64,000 nt of DNA, from NCBI GenBank assembly GCA_020634565.1, contig JACKBN010000002.1:124001-188000 (forward strand). Direction: 5' to 3'. Position 1 is the stretch's first letter. The number at the start of each line of letters is the position of its first letter. The translations under genes and the position numbers were made by a program. This DNA comes from Ardenticatenaceae bacterium (GTDB lineage Bacteria; Chloroflexota; Anaerolineae; Promineifilales; Promineifilaceae). Positions 41,410 through 51,659 of this stretch are shown here, piece by piece. The notes beneath the pieces were generated by a model. That model did no database searches and had not been told where the DNA came from. It saw only the letters and a program-made list of their open reading frames with translations.

Positions 41410-43173
41410 ATGGCCCGATCTCAAGACCACACGCTTACCACCGCTGCCAGCGCGCGCTGGCGCGCTATCTTGCCTGCCGGACATTGGCTAAAACAGTATC
41501 CCCGAGAATATTTGGTGGGTGATTTGCTGGCGGGTTTTATTGTGGCTGTCATGCTGGTGCCCCAGGGGATGGCTTACGCGCTTTTAGCAGGCTTGCCGCC
41601 AGAAGTGGGCCTGTACGCCAGTATTCTGCCGCTCATCATTTATGGGTTGTTAGGTAGCAGCCGTACGCTGGCTGTTGGTCCGGTGGCGATTGTGTCGCTG
41701 CTGGTGGCAACGGGAATTGCCCCGTTGGCCGAAGCAGGCAGCGGCGCCTATTTGCAGTTGGCAGTTGTGTTGGCCCTGCTGGTTGGCGTCATTCAGGTGG
41801 TGATGGGACTGGTGCGGCTTGGTTTTTTGGTCAACTTTTTGAGCCATCCGGTGCTGGCTGGTTTTAGCAGCGCGGCGGCGTTGGTCATTGGGTTTAGCCA
41901 GCTTAAACATTTGTTGGGCATTGGCATGCCACGCGGGGAATTTTTTGAGCTTTTGCACTATGCGCTTACCCATTTTACAGAAACCAACCTGGTGACATTC
42001 GCAATCGGTGGGAGCAGCATTTTGATTTTGCTCTTTTTCAAGCGGAATCTGGGGCTACTGTTGAAACGATGGGGCCTGCCGGCTCACTGGATTTTGCCGA
42101 TTACCAAATCGGCACCGCTGGTGATTGTGGTGCTGGGAACGGCCCTGGTGTGGGGGCTGCATCTGGAGCAGCGGGCTGGCGTGGCGATTGTGGGAGATGT
42201 GCCCGCAGGTCTGCCGCCGCTGACGCTGCCTACCTTTGATCTGAGTTTATGGCAGCATTTGCTACCCACGGCGTTGGTGATTAGTTTTGTGGGGTATATG
42301 GAGAGCATTGCCGTGGCCAAATCGTTGGCGAGCAAGCGGCGGCAAAAAGTGGGGGCCAATCAGGAGCTAATCGCTCTGGGGGCGGCCAATTTGGGTGCAA
42401 TGTTTACGGGTGGCTATCCGGTAACGGGTGGATTTAGCCGCTCGGTGGTGAATTATGATGCGGGGGCTAACAGTGGGCTGGCTTCGATTATTACGGCCGT
42501 TCTCATCGCCCTCACCGTTATTTTTCTGACACCTGTCTTTTACTTTTTACCTCAAGCTGTGCTGGCAGCCATTGTGATCGTGGCGGTGGCTGGGTTGGTC
42601 GATGTGAAAACATTCCGGCACGTGTGGCAGTATAACAAAGCGGATGCCGCCTCGTTTCTGGTGACCTTTTTTGCGGTGCTGGCGGTGGGCGTTGAAAATG
42701 GCATTTTGTACGGCGTGGCGGTGGCGATGCTGCTGTTCATCTGGCGCAGCAGCCGCCCGCATGTGGCGGTGGTGGGCCGACTTGGCGACAGCGAGATTTA
42801 TCGCAACGTGCTGCGACACAAGGTGCAATGCTGGCCCAATGTGGTGGCCGTGCGCATCGATGAGAGCCTCTATTTTGCCAACAGTAAGTTTTTGGAAGAT
42901 ACGGTTTTGGGCCTCATTGCGGATCAGCCTGAGGTGGACCATTTTGTGTTGATTGGAACGGCCGTTAACTTCATTGATGCCAGTGCGCTAGAAACCCTGG
43001 AATCTTTAGAGCGCCAGTTGAAAGATGCCGGGGTGCAGCTGCATTTGGCAGCAATTAAGGGACCGGTGCTGGATCGACTGCGGGCCATCGGCTTTGTTGA
43101 GCATTTGGGCGAGCAGTTTGTGCATCTGACCACCCACGACGCGATGCGGGCGATTGGCGTGGTTGTGGAATAA
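41410..43173 (+). CDS. SulP-family sulfate permease with STAS domain
   Basis: 587 residues. The transmembrane core of about 12-14 segments begins with the sulfate transporter signature (GFIVAVMLVPQGMAYALLAG) and includes VGPVAIVSLLVATG. The C-terminal STAS domain (about 450-580) has FVLIGTAVNFIDASALETLE. SulP proteins carry sulfate, bicarbonate or other anions. Given the sulfur oxidation genes, sulfate movement fits. Followed by a Rho-independent terminator. Confidence 0.9.
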   Translation: MARSQDHTLTTAASARWRAILPAGHWLKQYPREYLVGDLLAGFIVAVMLVPQGMAYALLAGLPPEVGLYASILPLIIYGLLGSSRTLAVGPVAIVSLLVATGIAPLAEAGSGAYLQLAVVLALLVGVIQVVMGLVRLGFLVNFLSHPVLAGFSSAAALVIGFSQLKHLLGIGMPRGEFFELLHYALTHFTETNLVTFAIGGSSILILLFFKRNLGLLLKRWGLPAHWILPITKSAPLVIVVLGTALVWGLHLEQRAGVAIVGDVPAGLPPLTLPTFDLSLWQHLLPTALVISFVGYMESIAVAKSLASKRRQKVGANQELIALGAANLGAMFTGGYPVTGGFSRSVVNYDAGANSGLASIITAVLIALTVIFLTPVFYFLPQAVLAAIVIVAVAGLVDVKTFRHVWQYNKADAASFLVTFFAVLAVGVENGILYGVAVAMLLFIWRSSRPHVAVVGRLGDSEIYRNVLRHKVQCWPNVVAVRIDESLYFANSKFLEDTVLGLIADQPEVDHFVLIGTAVNFIDASALETLESLERQLKDAGVQLHLAAIKGPVLDRLRAIGFVEHLGEQFVHLTTHDAMRAIGVVVE

Positions 43174-43234
43174 ACCCCGCCAGGAGCTGAAGCCCCCCGG
43201 CTGCACAATAGAAGGTCCGTTGGACCGTAGGTTT

Positions 43235-43261
43235 AGCCCCTTTGGGGGCTTTCATTTTTTT
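43235..43261 (+). terminator. Rho-independent terminator after the SulP gene
   Basis: AGCCCC (43235-43240) pairs with GGGGCT (43245-43250) over a TTTG loop, followed by a seven-T run. Additional small hairpins (GGTCC/GGACC at 43214-43226 and CCAGGCC/GGCCTGG at 43263-43281) flank it. The rest of the gap to 43427 is AT-rich leader for the next gene. Confidence 0.75.
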
Positions 43262-43426
43262 GCCAGGCCGTTGGCGGCCTGGTAATGTTTTGCCCTCACC
43301 CGATTACCTGAAATCCCCGGTAAAAAAGTAGAAATGAACAACTCAATTCGTTTATAATGCAGCTGTGCCTGTAATCGTGCGCACGTTTCATTGTAGATTT
43401 CGTTCTTTTCACTGCCAGGGAGCCTC

Positions 43427-45205
43427 ATGACAAATTCACTTACTCGCCGCATTTTGGGAACTGTTCTGTTTATCGGGACGCTTCTGTTTTTCCTCGCTTC
43501 ACTGAGCTGGTCGGCATTTTCGCAAACGCAGCCACATGTGCCACGGCCGTATCTTGTCGCCGACATCAACCCTGGGCCTGACGCATCCAATCCAGATTTT
43601 CTAACTGCGGGCAGCGAAACCTTATACGCTTTTGCCAGCGACCCAGACCAGCGCGGCGTTTGGGCCACAGATGGTAGCGAAGAAGGCACACGCTTTTTAG
43701 CAGAGATTTACCCAAATTATCCTAATGAATATTATGTGCCTGCGATTCTGTATCCCACGCCAGTTGCCGAATATGGTGCTCCTGTTGCTGTTGGCGACGA
43801 CTTGTTTTTCGTCAACAAAAGCGATGGTGAATTTGATGAGCTTTGGCACAGTGATGGTTCACCGACAGGAACGATGCTGATCAATGACACTTTGTCTGGC
43901 ACCTTAGGGTATCCAGGATATTTCATGGGCAGTTTAACTCCTTTCAACCAAAAGGAATTGATGTTCCGTGGCAGTGATGCAGAACATGGTACTGAACTTT
44001 GGATTAGTGACGGTACATTAAGCCAAACGCACATTCTTACTGATCTCGTACCAGGCTTAACAGGTTCATTGCCTTATAGTTTGATTCATGTAGATGAGCA
44101 TATTTACTTTCGAGCAGACGATGCCACATTAGGAGACGTATTATGGCGCACGGACGGAACACCAGAAGGAACCGAATTAGTGGTGGATATTCCAGGTGAT
44201 TGTGCATTTCTGTGTAACGTGACCTATGTGAATGGACTGTTTTCTTTATTGGTAACGATCAACATATGGCTATGAATATTGGCGTAGTGATGGGACGCAG
44301 GCAGGTACTGGCTATTAAAGATATTGCGTCAGGCAGTTTGAGTTCATTTCGTATCATGAGAGCAATTCCATTGGTTTTGAGGGCAACTTTTATTTCTATG
44401 CCGATGATCGCAGCACGTATAGAGGCGAAATATGGCGGTCAGATGGCACAGAGGCAAACACTGTTTTGCTGAAGATATTAACGCAGGCACTGCTAGTTCG
44501 TCAGCTAACCGCTTTGCCGTGGTAGACGGCCGTTATTTTTACGGCCGACGATGGCCACACGGCCGTGAATTATGGATCAGCGACGGCACGGAAATCGGCA
44601 CCAGCATGGTTTTGGATATTAATGCCACTGGTGGTGCAATCAATTACTCTTATTATTCCTATCCAGATTTTGCTAGCTTTGATGGACTTTACTTCTTTGC
44701 GGCGAATGATGGGGTAAACGGCTTAGAGTTGTGGCAAAGTGATGGCACGGCCGCTGGTACCGTCATGGTTATGGATATTATTCCTGGCCCTGTAGGTTCG
44801 GAGCCAAGAGGATTTGCCGTCTTGGGCAATACGCTCTACTTTACGGCCGATGACGGTGTGCATGGCCGCGAAATTTGGGCGTTGAGTCATGATGCCATCG
44901 CCGAAGACGATACTGTTATCACCCGCATGGGGCAGCCCGCCACCATCCTCTTCCTGGAAAACGACAACTACCTTGACCCAGACCAGCTACAGATTGCCAT
45001 TGCCAGCCAGCCGCAGCACGGTAGCGTGGCGCTCAACAACTTCGCCTTCCTCTACACGCCAGAGATGGGCTACATTGGCCCCGACAGCTTCACCTACACC
45101 CTCAGCGACGGCGTTAGCGCTCCGGAAGCGGCTACTGTTACCATTACTGTAGAAGGTCATAGCGTGTATCTGCCCATCATGTTCAGGTCACCACTTCTAG
45201 AATAA
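43427..45205 (+). pseudogene. ELWxxDGT-repeat secreted protein, tandem copy 1 (frameshifted)
   Basis: The signal peptide region is at the start (TVLFIGTLLFFLASLSWSAF). Multiple ELWxxDGT-type repeats follow: WATDGSEEGT, LWHSDGSPTGT, LWISDGTLS, LWRTDGTPEGT, LWISDGTEIGT, LWQSDGTAAGT. A C-terminal cadherin-like domain has FLENDNYLDPDQLQ and GPDSFTYTLSDGV, ending VYLPIMFRSPLLE. Between 44240 and 44480 the frame changes several times (YGYEYWRSDGTQAG, then YHESNSIGFEGNF, then the repeat frame). Single-base deficits can repair it. Likely a cell-surface or exported protein of unknown role. Confidence 0.75.
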
Positions 45206-45277
45206 GGGAACGGGTTCACCATATACCATACTTCATCACTTCATCGACGTTTCGTTCTTTTCACTGCCAGGAGCCTC

Positions 45278-47057
45278 ATGACAAATTCACTTACTCGCCG
45301 CATTTTGGGAACTGTTCTGTTTATCGGGACGCTGCTGTTTTCCTCGCTTCACTAAGCTGGTCGGCACTTTCGCAAGCCCAGCCGCATGTGCCACGCCGTA
45401 TCTCGTCGCCGACATCAACCCAGGGCCTGACGCATCATCTCCAACTTTTTGACTGCGGGTAGCGAAACTTTATATGCTTTTGCTAGTGATCCTGAAAGCG
45501 TGGTTTATGGGCGACAGATGGCACCGAAGAAAACACTCGCTTTCTGCATGAAATGTATCCTAATGAACCTAATTCGTCCTACGTGCCCTATTATCCAACG
45601 CCAGTTGCATTGTCTGGAGCAACAGCTGCTGTCGGAGATAAATTGTTTTATATAAACGACGATGGCGTTTCTGGTGAAGAGCTTTGGATTAGTGATGGCT
45701 CGCCAACAGGCACAATGATGGTCAAAGACACTATGCCTGGCGCAGCTTCGTCTTATCCTCGAAACTTAGTGGCCTTTAATGACAGTGAAGTAATTTATCG
45801 GACTCAAGATGAAGCGCATGGTGCTGAGATTTGGATAAGTGATGGCACGATAACATCTACTCAAATTCTCACAGATATTGTGCCTGGAGTGGGTAGTTCA
45901 GACCCATATGGATTTATTCGAGTAGATAATCTTGTCTACTTTGTTGCTGACGATTCAACATTAGGCGACGCACTCTGGCAAAGTGATGGGACGGCTAGTG
46001 GAACTAAATTGTTGGCGAGTATTGCACCTTGGTCTGGTAGTGGATTTATAAACACGTTGACTTACGTCAATGGGCTGCTCTTTTTATAACTATCATCCTT
46101 CGTTTGGTTTTGAATATTGGCGCAGCGATGGGACGCAAGCCGGCACATGGTTGTTAAAGGATATTAATTCAGGCGTTGGCAGTTCTATGCAGTTCGATAC
46201 AAGCAACCATATTGGTTTTGGTGGGAATTTTATTTTACGCGAATGATCATAGCGAGTACGGTGGGGAGCTATGGCGTTCAGACGGCAGCCAGGAAAATAC
46301 AATTTTGCTAAAGGATATTAATTCAGGCAGCGCTAGTTCTGATTCTATGCGTTTTGCAATTGCCAACAGCCGTCTCTTTTTTACAGCAAATGACGGGGTG
46401 CATGGCCGTGAATTATGGATCAGCGACGGCACGGAAATCGGCACCAGCATGGTTTTGGATATTAATGCCACTGGTGGTGCAATCAATTACTCTTATTATT
46501 CCTATCCAGATTTTGCTAGCTTTGATGGACTTTACTTCTTTGCGGCGAATGATGGGGTAAACGGCTTAGAGTTGTGGCAAAGTGATGGCACGGCCGAGGG
46601 TACCGTCATGGTCATGGATATTAACCCAGGCGATGGTAGTTCACAGCCTAGCAACTTTGCCGTTATAGGCAATACACTTTACTTTGCAGCCGATGACGGC
46701 GTGCATGGCCGCGAAATTTGGGCGTTGAGTCATGATGCCATCGCCGAAGACGACACCGTCATCACCCGCATGGGGCAGCCCGCTACCATCCTCTTCCTGG
46801 AAAACGACAACTACCTCGATCCAGACCAGTTGCAAATCGCCATTGCCAGCCAGCCGCAGCACGGCAGCGTGGCGCTCAATAACTTTGCCTTCCTCTACAC
46901 GCCAGAGATGGGCTACATTGGCCCCGACAGCTTCACCTACACCCTTAGCGACGGCGTCAGCGCGCCGGAGGCGGCTACCGTTATTATCAATGTAGAGGGG
47001 ACGCGGCTGTTTTTACCCTACATCGTCAAGTTTAATCTGGTTGATTTGCCAGATTGA
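45278..47057 (+). pseudogene. ELWxxDGT-repeat secreted protein, tandem copy 2 (frameshifted)
   Basis: Second copy of the 43427 gene. The leader and N-terminus repeat it, but with one T too few (ctgttttcctcgc against ctgtttttcctcgc), one G too few (cacgccgt against cacggccgt) and further deficits to about 45510. Frames also change near 46086 and 46230. The repeats (LWISDGSPTGT, LWQSDGTASGT, LWRSDGSQENT, LWISDGTEIGT) and C-terminal domain match copy 1, ending LFLPYIVKFNL. About 190 bases around 46407-46596 are identical to 44563-44752, while the central parts differ. Confidence 0.75.
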
Positions 47058-47093
47058 GCACAGTAAGTTCAGCCTTGGCGTGAATTATTTGAG

Positions 47094-48203
47094 ATGAAGA
47101 ATCCTTTTTTGCAACGGCCGTTTCCCGTCAGCCCGTCCATGAACCAGGTGCGCATCATGGATTTGCCGGGGGTGAGTTTACCAGCCTGGGTCAAAGGCAA
47201 GCGCAGTTTTGAGTTGCTCTCCAGCTTTGCCCTGCGCCAGCGGGTGCAAGCAGTCGCCGACGCGCTGCAATTAGACCCGGACGATCCCCACCTGCTGGAA
47301 AAATTTGATGGTTGTCTGACGGCCGTTTCTCCCGAAATCCGCACCGCCGCCCACAAAATCGCTGAGGATTACGGCCGTTCCCTGGCTTACCACCTGCTCA
47401 CCCTCAAGCGAGGTGACGCGATTAACCAACAGGCACGGCCCGATTGGCAGCCGGTGCACTGGGCTTTTTGGCGGCAAATTGAATCGGTCTGGCTAGGCGG
47501 CGGGCTGCTGTCGGGGAATCTGGGACAAACGGCAGTACCGTTGGCGCGACAACTCATTCGCCAAAACGGCTTCCCGGATTTTCAGCTCAAATTGTCGCCC
47601 TACGGCCGTCATCTGCCGCTGCTCGGCGTGGCGCGCACAGCTCCACCCGAGGCCCAGGCGATGCTGGTGTTTGATTTTGGGCAAACGGCCGTTAAGCGCG
47701 CCGTTGCCCAGTACTGTAATTCTCGATTAGTGGCAATAAAATTGCTGTCCAGTCTACCTGCCCCTTGTGAGACGGTGCTGGTCGCCAGCCAGGATGAGGC
47801 CGAAATTACCCAGTTTGCGGCGGGGCTGCTGGATTTAGTGGCAGAGACGTGGCGGGAAACGGCCGTATCGCAACCAGATCTTTCCCACACCGTGGGTCTT
47901 AGCCTGGCCTGCTACTTGCTGGATGGCCAGCCGCGCCCGGAAGATGTAGGCTGTTACGGCCGTATGCAGCATCTTTCTCCCAACCTCCAACAATTCCTGA
48001 AAGAGGGTTTGTGCCAGCGGCTGAATGCACCCATGTCAATCAATTTGTGGCATGATGGGTCGGCGGCGGGCCTGACCCACGCGAGTGACTTGCAGACGGC
48101 CGTTCTCACCTTTGGCACGGCGATGGGCGTTGGTTTTGCGCCCCTTACGTTGGCAAATTTACGCCCCGTTAGCCCAACTTTGATCATTCAAAGCATAGTC
48201 TGA
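47094..48203 (+). CDS. Hypothetical protein, possible ASKHA (sugar-kinase-like) fold
   Basis: 369 residues. MLVFDFGQTAVKRAVAQY near residue 195 resembles the phosphate-1 loop of ASKHA ATPases (DxGxT), and VLTFGTAMGVGFAPL near the C-terminus resembles the GTGxGxG segment of ROK kinases, but no full family match is recognised. It ends 12 bases before moeA in the same direction. Cofactor- or sugar-related roles are guesses. Confidence 0.6.
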   Translation: MKNPFLQRPFPVSPSMNQVRIMDLPGVSLPAWVKGKRSFELLSSFALRQRVQAVADALQLDPDDPHLLEKFDGCLTAVSPEIRTAAHKIAEDYGRSLAYHLLTLKRGDAINQQARPDWQPVHWAFWRQIESVWLGGGLLSGNLGQTAVPLARQLIRQNGFPDFQLKLSPYGRHLPLLGVARTAPPEAQAMLVFDFGQTAVKRAVAQYCNSRLVAIKLLSSLPAPCETVLVASQDEAEITQFAAGLLDLVAETWRETAVSQPDLSHTVGLSLACYLLDGQPRPEDVGCYGRMQHLSPNLQQFLKEGLCQRLNAPMSINLWHDGSAAGLTHASDLQTAVLTFGTAMGVGFAPLTLANLRPVSPTLIIQSIV

Positions 48204-48209
48204 TACACT
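48180..48209 (+). promoter_or_regulatory. Promoter of moeA with leaderless geometry
   Basis: TTGATC (48180-48185) and TACACT (48204-48209) are separated by 18 bases. The moeA ATG follows the -10 box by six bases (acggcc), the same distance and nearly the same bases as at the HTH gene (gcggcc). Confidence 0.5.
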
Positions 48210-48215
48210 ACGGCC

Positions 48216-49484
48216 ATGCCTGAATTTTTTAATGTTCTTCCCCCTGATGAAGCCCGCGCGCTGCTGTTGCAACAGCTAACGGCCGTCTTGCCCTCAGAGA
48301 CGCTACCCACGCACCAGGCAAACGGCCGTGTGACCAGCAAAACCATCTTTGCCCCGCATGCGCTGCCCCAATTTCGTCGCAGCACGATGGACGGCTATGC
48401 TGTTCGCGCCGCCGACACCTTTGGCGCCTCTGAAAGCTTACCCGCATTTTTGCAGGTGGTCGGTGAGGTGCCGATGGGTAAGGCGGCTGAAGTGGCTCTG
48501 GGCGTGGGACAGGCGGCCATCGTTCATACGGGCGGCATGATTCCTGGTTCTGCCAATGCGGTGGTACAGATTGAGCATACGCAAACCGTGAGCGGTAATC
48601 CGTTGTCGGTAATCGGTGAGCAGTTGTTCCCGTTTGAGATTGAAGTGTTGCGGTCGGTGGCGGTGGGGCAAAACGTGCTGCAAGTGGGGGAAGATGTCGG
48701 TTTACAGGCGGAGATTTTACCGGCGGGGCACATTTTGCGGCCTCAGGATTTGGGGGGCTTGCTGGCGTTGGGCATTACGGCCGTTTCCGTCGTGCGCCGT
48801 CCGCGGGTGGGCATTTTGGCCACGGGGGATGAAGTCGTTCATCCGGAGAAAAAGGCTGGGCCAGGGCAAATTCGAGACATCAACAGCTACACGGTGGCTG
48901 GTTTGGTGGAGCAAGCCGGCGGGGTGCCTGTGCTGGGGGGCATTATTCGTGATGATCTGGCTGCCTTGGAAACGGCCGCTGCCAGCTTGCTGGCCGAAAC
49001 CGACATGCTGGTCATGTCAGCCGGTTCATCCGTAAGCGTGCGTGACATGACGGTAGCGGTGATTGATGGGCTGGGCAAACCGGGCGTGCTGCTGCACGGG
49101 GTGGCCACCCGCCCTGGCAAACCGACGATTGTCGGTGCCGTGCAAAACAAGCCGGTGCTGGGTCTGCCGGGCAATCCGGTTTCGGCGATGGTGCAGTTTG
49201 ACATGTTTGGTGTGCCGGCCATTTACCATTTGCAGGGGGTGCAGCAAATGCCCCGCCGGGGGCTGGTGTGGGCGCGTCTCGGTCAGAATATCGCCAGTGA
49301 AAGCGGCCGGGAAGATTATGTGCCTGCTCGTCTGGAAGATGGTGATGAGGGGCTGCTGGCTGTGCCCGTGTTTGGCAAAAGCAATCTCATCTACACGCTG
49401 GTAAATGCCGATGGCCTCATCAAAGTGCCGCTGAACAAGGGCGGTCTGCTGGCTGGCGAGTGGGTGGAAGTTCGCCTTTTTTAA
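48216..49484 (+). CDS. moeA: Molybdopterin molybdotransferase MoeA
   Basis: 422 residues. RRSTMDGYAVRAADT near residue 55 is the MoeA N-terminal signature. VGILATGDEVVHP opens the MoCF (MogA-like) domain, MSAGSSVSVRDMT is the substrate loop, and LPGNPVSAMVQFDMFG is the conserved C-terminal part. MoeA inserts molybdate into adenylylated molybdopterin, giving cofactor for the molybdoenzyme encoded at 29.7-32.8 kb. No ribosome site precedes the ATG. Not near other moa/mob genes. Confidence 0.9.
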   Translation: MPEFFNVLPPDEARALLLQQLTAVLPSETLPTHQANGRVTSKTIFAPHALPQFRRSTMDGYAVRAADTFGASESLPAFLQVVGEVPMGKAAEVALGVGQAAIVHTGGMIPGSANAVVQIEHTQTVSGNPLSVIGEQLFPFEIEVLRSVAVGQNVLQVGEDVGLQAEILPAGHILRPQDLGGLLALGITAVSVVRRPRVGILATGDEVVHPEKKAGPGQIRDINSYTVAGLVEQAGGVPVLGGIIRDDLAALETAAASLLAETDMLVMSAGSSVSVRDMTVAVIDGLGKPGVLLHGVATRPGKPTIVGAVQNKPVLGLPGNPVSAMVQFDMFGVPAIYHLQGVQQMPRRGLVWARLGQNIASESGREDYVPARLEDGDEGLLAVPVFGKSNLIYTLVNADGLIKVPLNKGGLLAGEWVEVRLF

Positions 49485-49538
49485 TTTTCTACGTTGTCCC
49501 TAATAGCAGATTGACAAACCGGCGCGCCGTGTGCTTAC

Positions 49539-50471
49539 TTACCTGCGGCTGCGGCGAAGCGTGTCGATAATGTAAATGGGGGCACCGAGGAAGCCAGACA
49601 GGCGCTCGATGGCAAAAACAAGCAGGGTGAGGGCCACGGCCTGTTCACCACTGAGGCCCGCGCTGGCAAAAAGCAGGGGGGCTAACCCTTCGCGAATGCC
49701 CAGCCCGCCGATGGAAGGCATGAGGATTGCCAGAGAAAGGAAGGGGATGACCAGAAAGTAGTGGCTAAAGGGAACGTGGTAGCCTAGCGCCAACCCCGCT
49801 GCAGCAAACCAGCAGATTTGCATCAGGTTGAAGATGATAGAGATGCCCAGGGCTTGCCAAACGGCCGTCCAGCCACACGCTTGCACAGCCAGGATGACCC
49901 CATCCACTTTGTGCCATAGGGATTGTAACCGCTGCGGGACAAAGCGACCTATCAGCCGCACCAGCCGGCCTTCCAACACGGCAAACCCACCGATGAGACC
50001 GATGAGGCAAACGGCCGTTGTCTGCCAAAATAAATCCTGGGGAAAGTTATCGGGGCGGAAGGGGAGTGCAGCCAGGCCAATCATGAACAGCGCCAGCAAG
50101 CCCGTGGCCCGATCAACCAGGACGGTGCCTGCGGCCGTTTGGGCGGGCACGTCCTGGGCCGCTTCCACAGCTCGCACCACATCGCCGCTAAAGCCGGAAG
50201 GCAGCACCGAATTGAAAAAATTGGCGGCAAAGTAGAGCGAAACGAGTCGGCCAAACTTGATGGGCGCCCCGATGCCGCGTAGCAGCAGCAGCCAGCGGTA
50301 GGCCCGCACAATCAGGCTGGAATTAACCAGCAGGAAGCCCACAAGCACCCAGCTGAGCCTGGCTTGCAGCAGCCGCTGCCCAATGTCCGCTAGATCGACC
50401 TTGCTGGAAACGTACCACAATGCCAGAAGCGTGATGCCAATTTTGATAATAGTGCCTAGATGTTTACGCAT
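49539..50471 (-). CDS. AglD/LPG-synthase-type transmembrane protein (UPF0104)
   Basis: 310 residues with about eight membrane segments. FAANFFNSVLPSGFSGDVVR is the conserved cytoplasmic-loop motif of the lysylphosphatidylglycerol synthase transmembrane / AglD family, and SIGGLGIREGLAPLLFA is the second conserved region. Members act as lipid-handling or flippase-like proteins in cell-envelope assembly. Next to GT-C transferases, a role with lipid-linked sugars fits. Convergent with moeA. Confidence 0.82.
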   Translation of the reverse strand: MRKHLGTIIKIGITLLALWYVSSKVDLADIGQRLLQARLSWVLVGFLLVNSSLIVRAYRWLLLLRGIGAPIKFGRLVSLYFAANFFNSVLPSGFSGDVVRAVEAAQDVPAQTAAGTVLVDRATGLLALFMIGLAALPFRPDNFPQDLFWQTTAVCLIGLIGGFAVLEGRLVRLIGRFVPQRLQSLWHKVDGVILAVQACGWTAVWQALGISIIFNLMQICWFAAAGLALGYHVPFSHYFLVIPFLSLAILMPSIGGLGIREGLAPLLFASAGLSGEQAVALTLLVFAIERLSGFLGAPIYIIDTLRRSRR

Positions 50472-50514
50472 AAAACTTTAGTGCTGGTGTTGTGGGGAAA
50501 GTCACGCTTTAGAT

Positions 50515-51507
50515 TTAGATAGGTTGCGGCCGTGGCGCTCTAACTTTGGGATAGGTAATAGCTGCCGTGCGCGGTCCAACAGCATCTTCTTGCTGCGCAT
50601 CGGGCAGGGGGATGTCTAGCCGCTGACCGACGTACAGTTGGGTATCCGGTTTGTTGTTGTACACCTGGATGGCACGCCAGCGCAAGGAGTCGCCGTAAAA
50701 GCGGCGGGCCAGCCCGCTGTAGGTGTTGCCGTGCACGACCGTGTGGGTTTTGATTTCTTTGCCCCAGTCGCCCAGATGGTTGAGCCAGTAAACGGCCGTT
50801 TCCCCATCCTCCAAATTCGGCATGACTTCCCCTTCGTAAGCGGCTAGCGACAGGATGCGACGGCGCAGTTCGCCATCAACGGCCAGGGCATTGAGCGCAT
50901 TTTGTGCTTCTTTTTCCGCCTCGGTCAGTTCAGGCACTTCAGGAACGTCGCCCTCAAAAGGATAGCTGTAATCGGGAATGAGGCAGCCAAAGTTCTGGTT
51001 TTCGGTGTAATGGAAGCCGCCCCAGCCATCTAGAAATTGCTTGTTGGTGAAGCGGAAATATTCCCCTTTTTCGCGGCGCGCCCACAGGCCAAACAGCGGA
51101 TCGTGGACAAAAACGTGGCCGTCATCATAGCCCGTGACCACTAGAAAATGGCCATATTCAAACTGATTGCCGGTGAGCTTGATCCAGGGCTTGTACTTGA
51201 CGAGGGCGATGAAAGCGTGTCCATCGTCTATATTTTTGCGCAGTTCTTGCAGCGCCTGGCTGCTGTTGGCATACGCTTTGTAGGTGAGGTTAAGCTGGCC
51301 TGCACCCCAGGCGGCATTTTTAAGGTCGGGAATGTAGGTGAATTTGGGGCGGACGCCAATGTAGGTGTAAAGCTCATCGGGCGTGATGGCGACGCGCTTG
51401 CCGTTGAGCAGCATGGCCACACTCGTGGGGCCACAATCCGCGGAATGATCTTTGGCGTCGCTGTCCCATTGGGAGCGGTAAGGGATTTTCAATTTTTTCT
51501 CGGCCAT
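50515..51507 (-). CDS. C39-like cysteine peptidase with C-terminal LysM domain
   Basis: 330 residues. The C39-like domain has DCGPTSVAMLL (Cys25 nucleophile), YGHFLVVTGY (His) and HDPLFG (Asp) in the papain-like order. A linker rich in Glu/Ala follows, then a LysM domain (HTVVHGNTYSGLARRFYGDS and VGQRLDIPLP). LysM normally binds peptidoglycan, yet no signal peptide is visible at the N-terminus (MAEKKLKIPYRSQWD). Export by another route or action in lysed cells is possible. AAGGAG precedes the ATG. Confidence 0.82.
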   Translation of the reverse strand: MAEKKLKIPYRSQWDSDAKDHSADCGPTSVAMLLNGKRVAITPDELYTYIGVRPKFTYIPDLKNAAWGAGQLNLTYKAYANSSQALQELRKNIDDGHAFIALVKYKPWIKLTGNQFEYGHFLVVTGYDDGHVFVHDPLFGLWARREKGEYFRFTNKQFLDGWGGFHYTENQNFGCLIPDYSYPFEGDVPEVPELTEAEKEAQNALNALAVDGELRRRILSLAAYEGEVMPNLEDGETAVYWLNHLGDWGKEIKTHTVVHGNTYSGLARRFYGDSLRWRAIQVYNNKPDTQLYVGQRLDIPLPDAQQEDAVGPRTAAITYPKVRAPRPQPI

Positions 51508-51620
51508 GTCACTACTCCTTTGTCTTTGACCTGGAGAAAAGCTGCATGTTCGGTACGCTGAACGGCCGTCATTTTATCTGCTTTGCGATCCAGTTGCCAT
51601 TGACAGTTCTAGTACATTCG

Positions 51621-51650
51621 TTGTCACTTTTGCGGGCTGGCTCTTATAAT
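51621..51650 (+). promoter_or_regulatory. Consensus promoter at the start of the glycosyltransferase block
   Basis: TTGTCA (51621-51626), an 18-base spacer, then perfect TATAAT (51645-51650). The ATG at 51660 begins nine bases after the -10 box, so the transcript would start within a few bases of the start codon. Confidence 0.65.
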
Positions 51651-51659
51651 CGGCTGCCT

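Noticed and set aside
43177..43282. Insertion sequence ends after the SulP gene
   Set aside because: Only short hairpins and a T-tract are present, with no transposase and no target duplication; a terminator region explains it.
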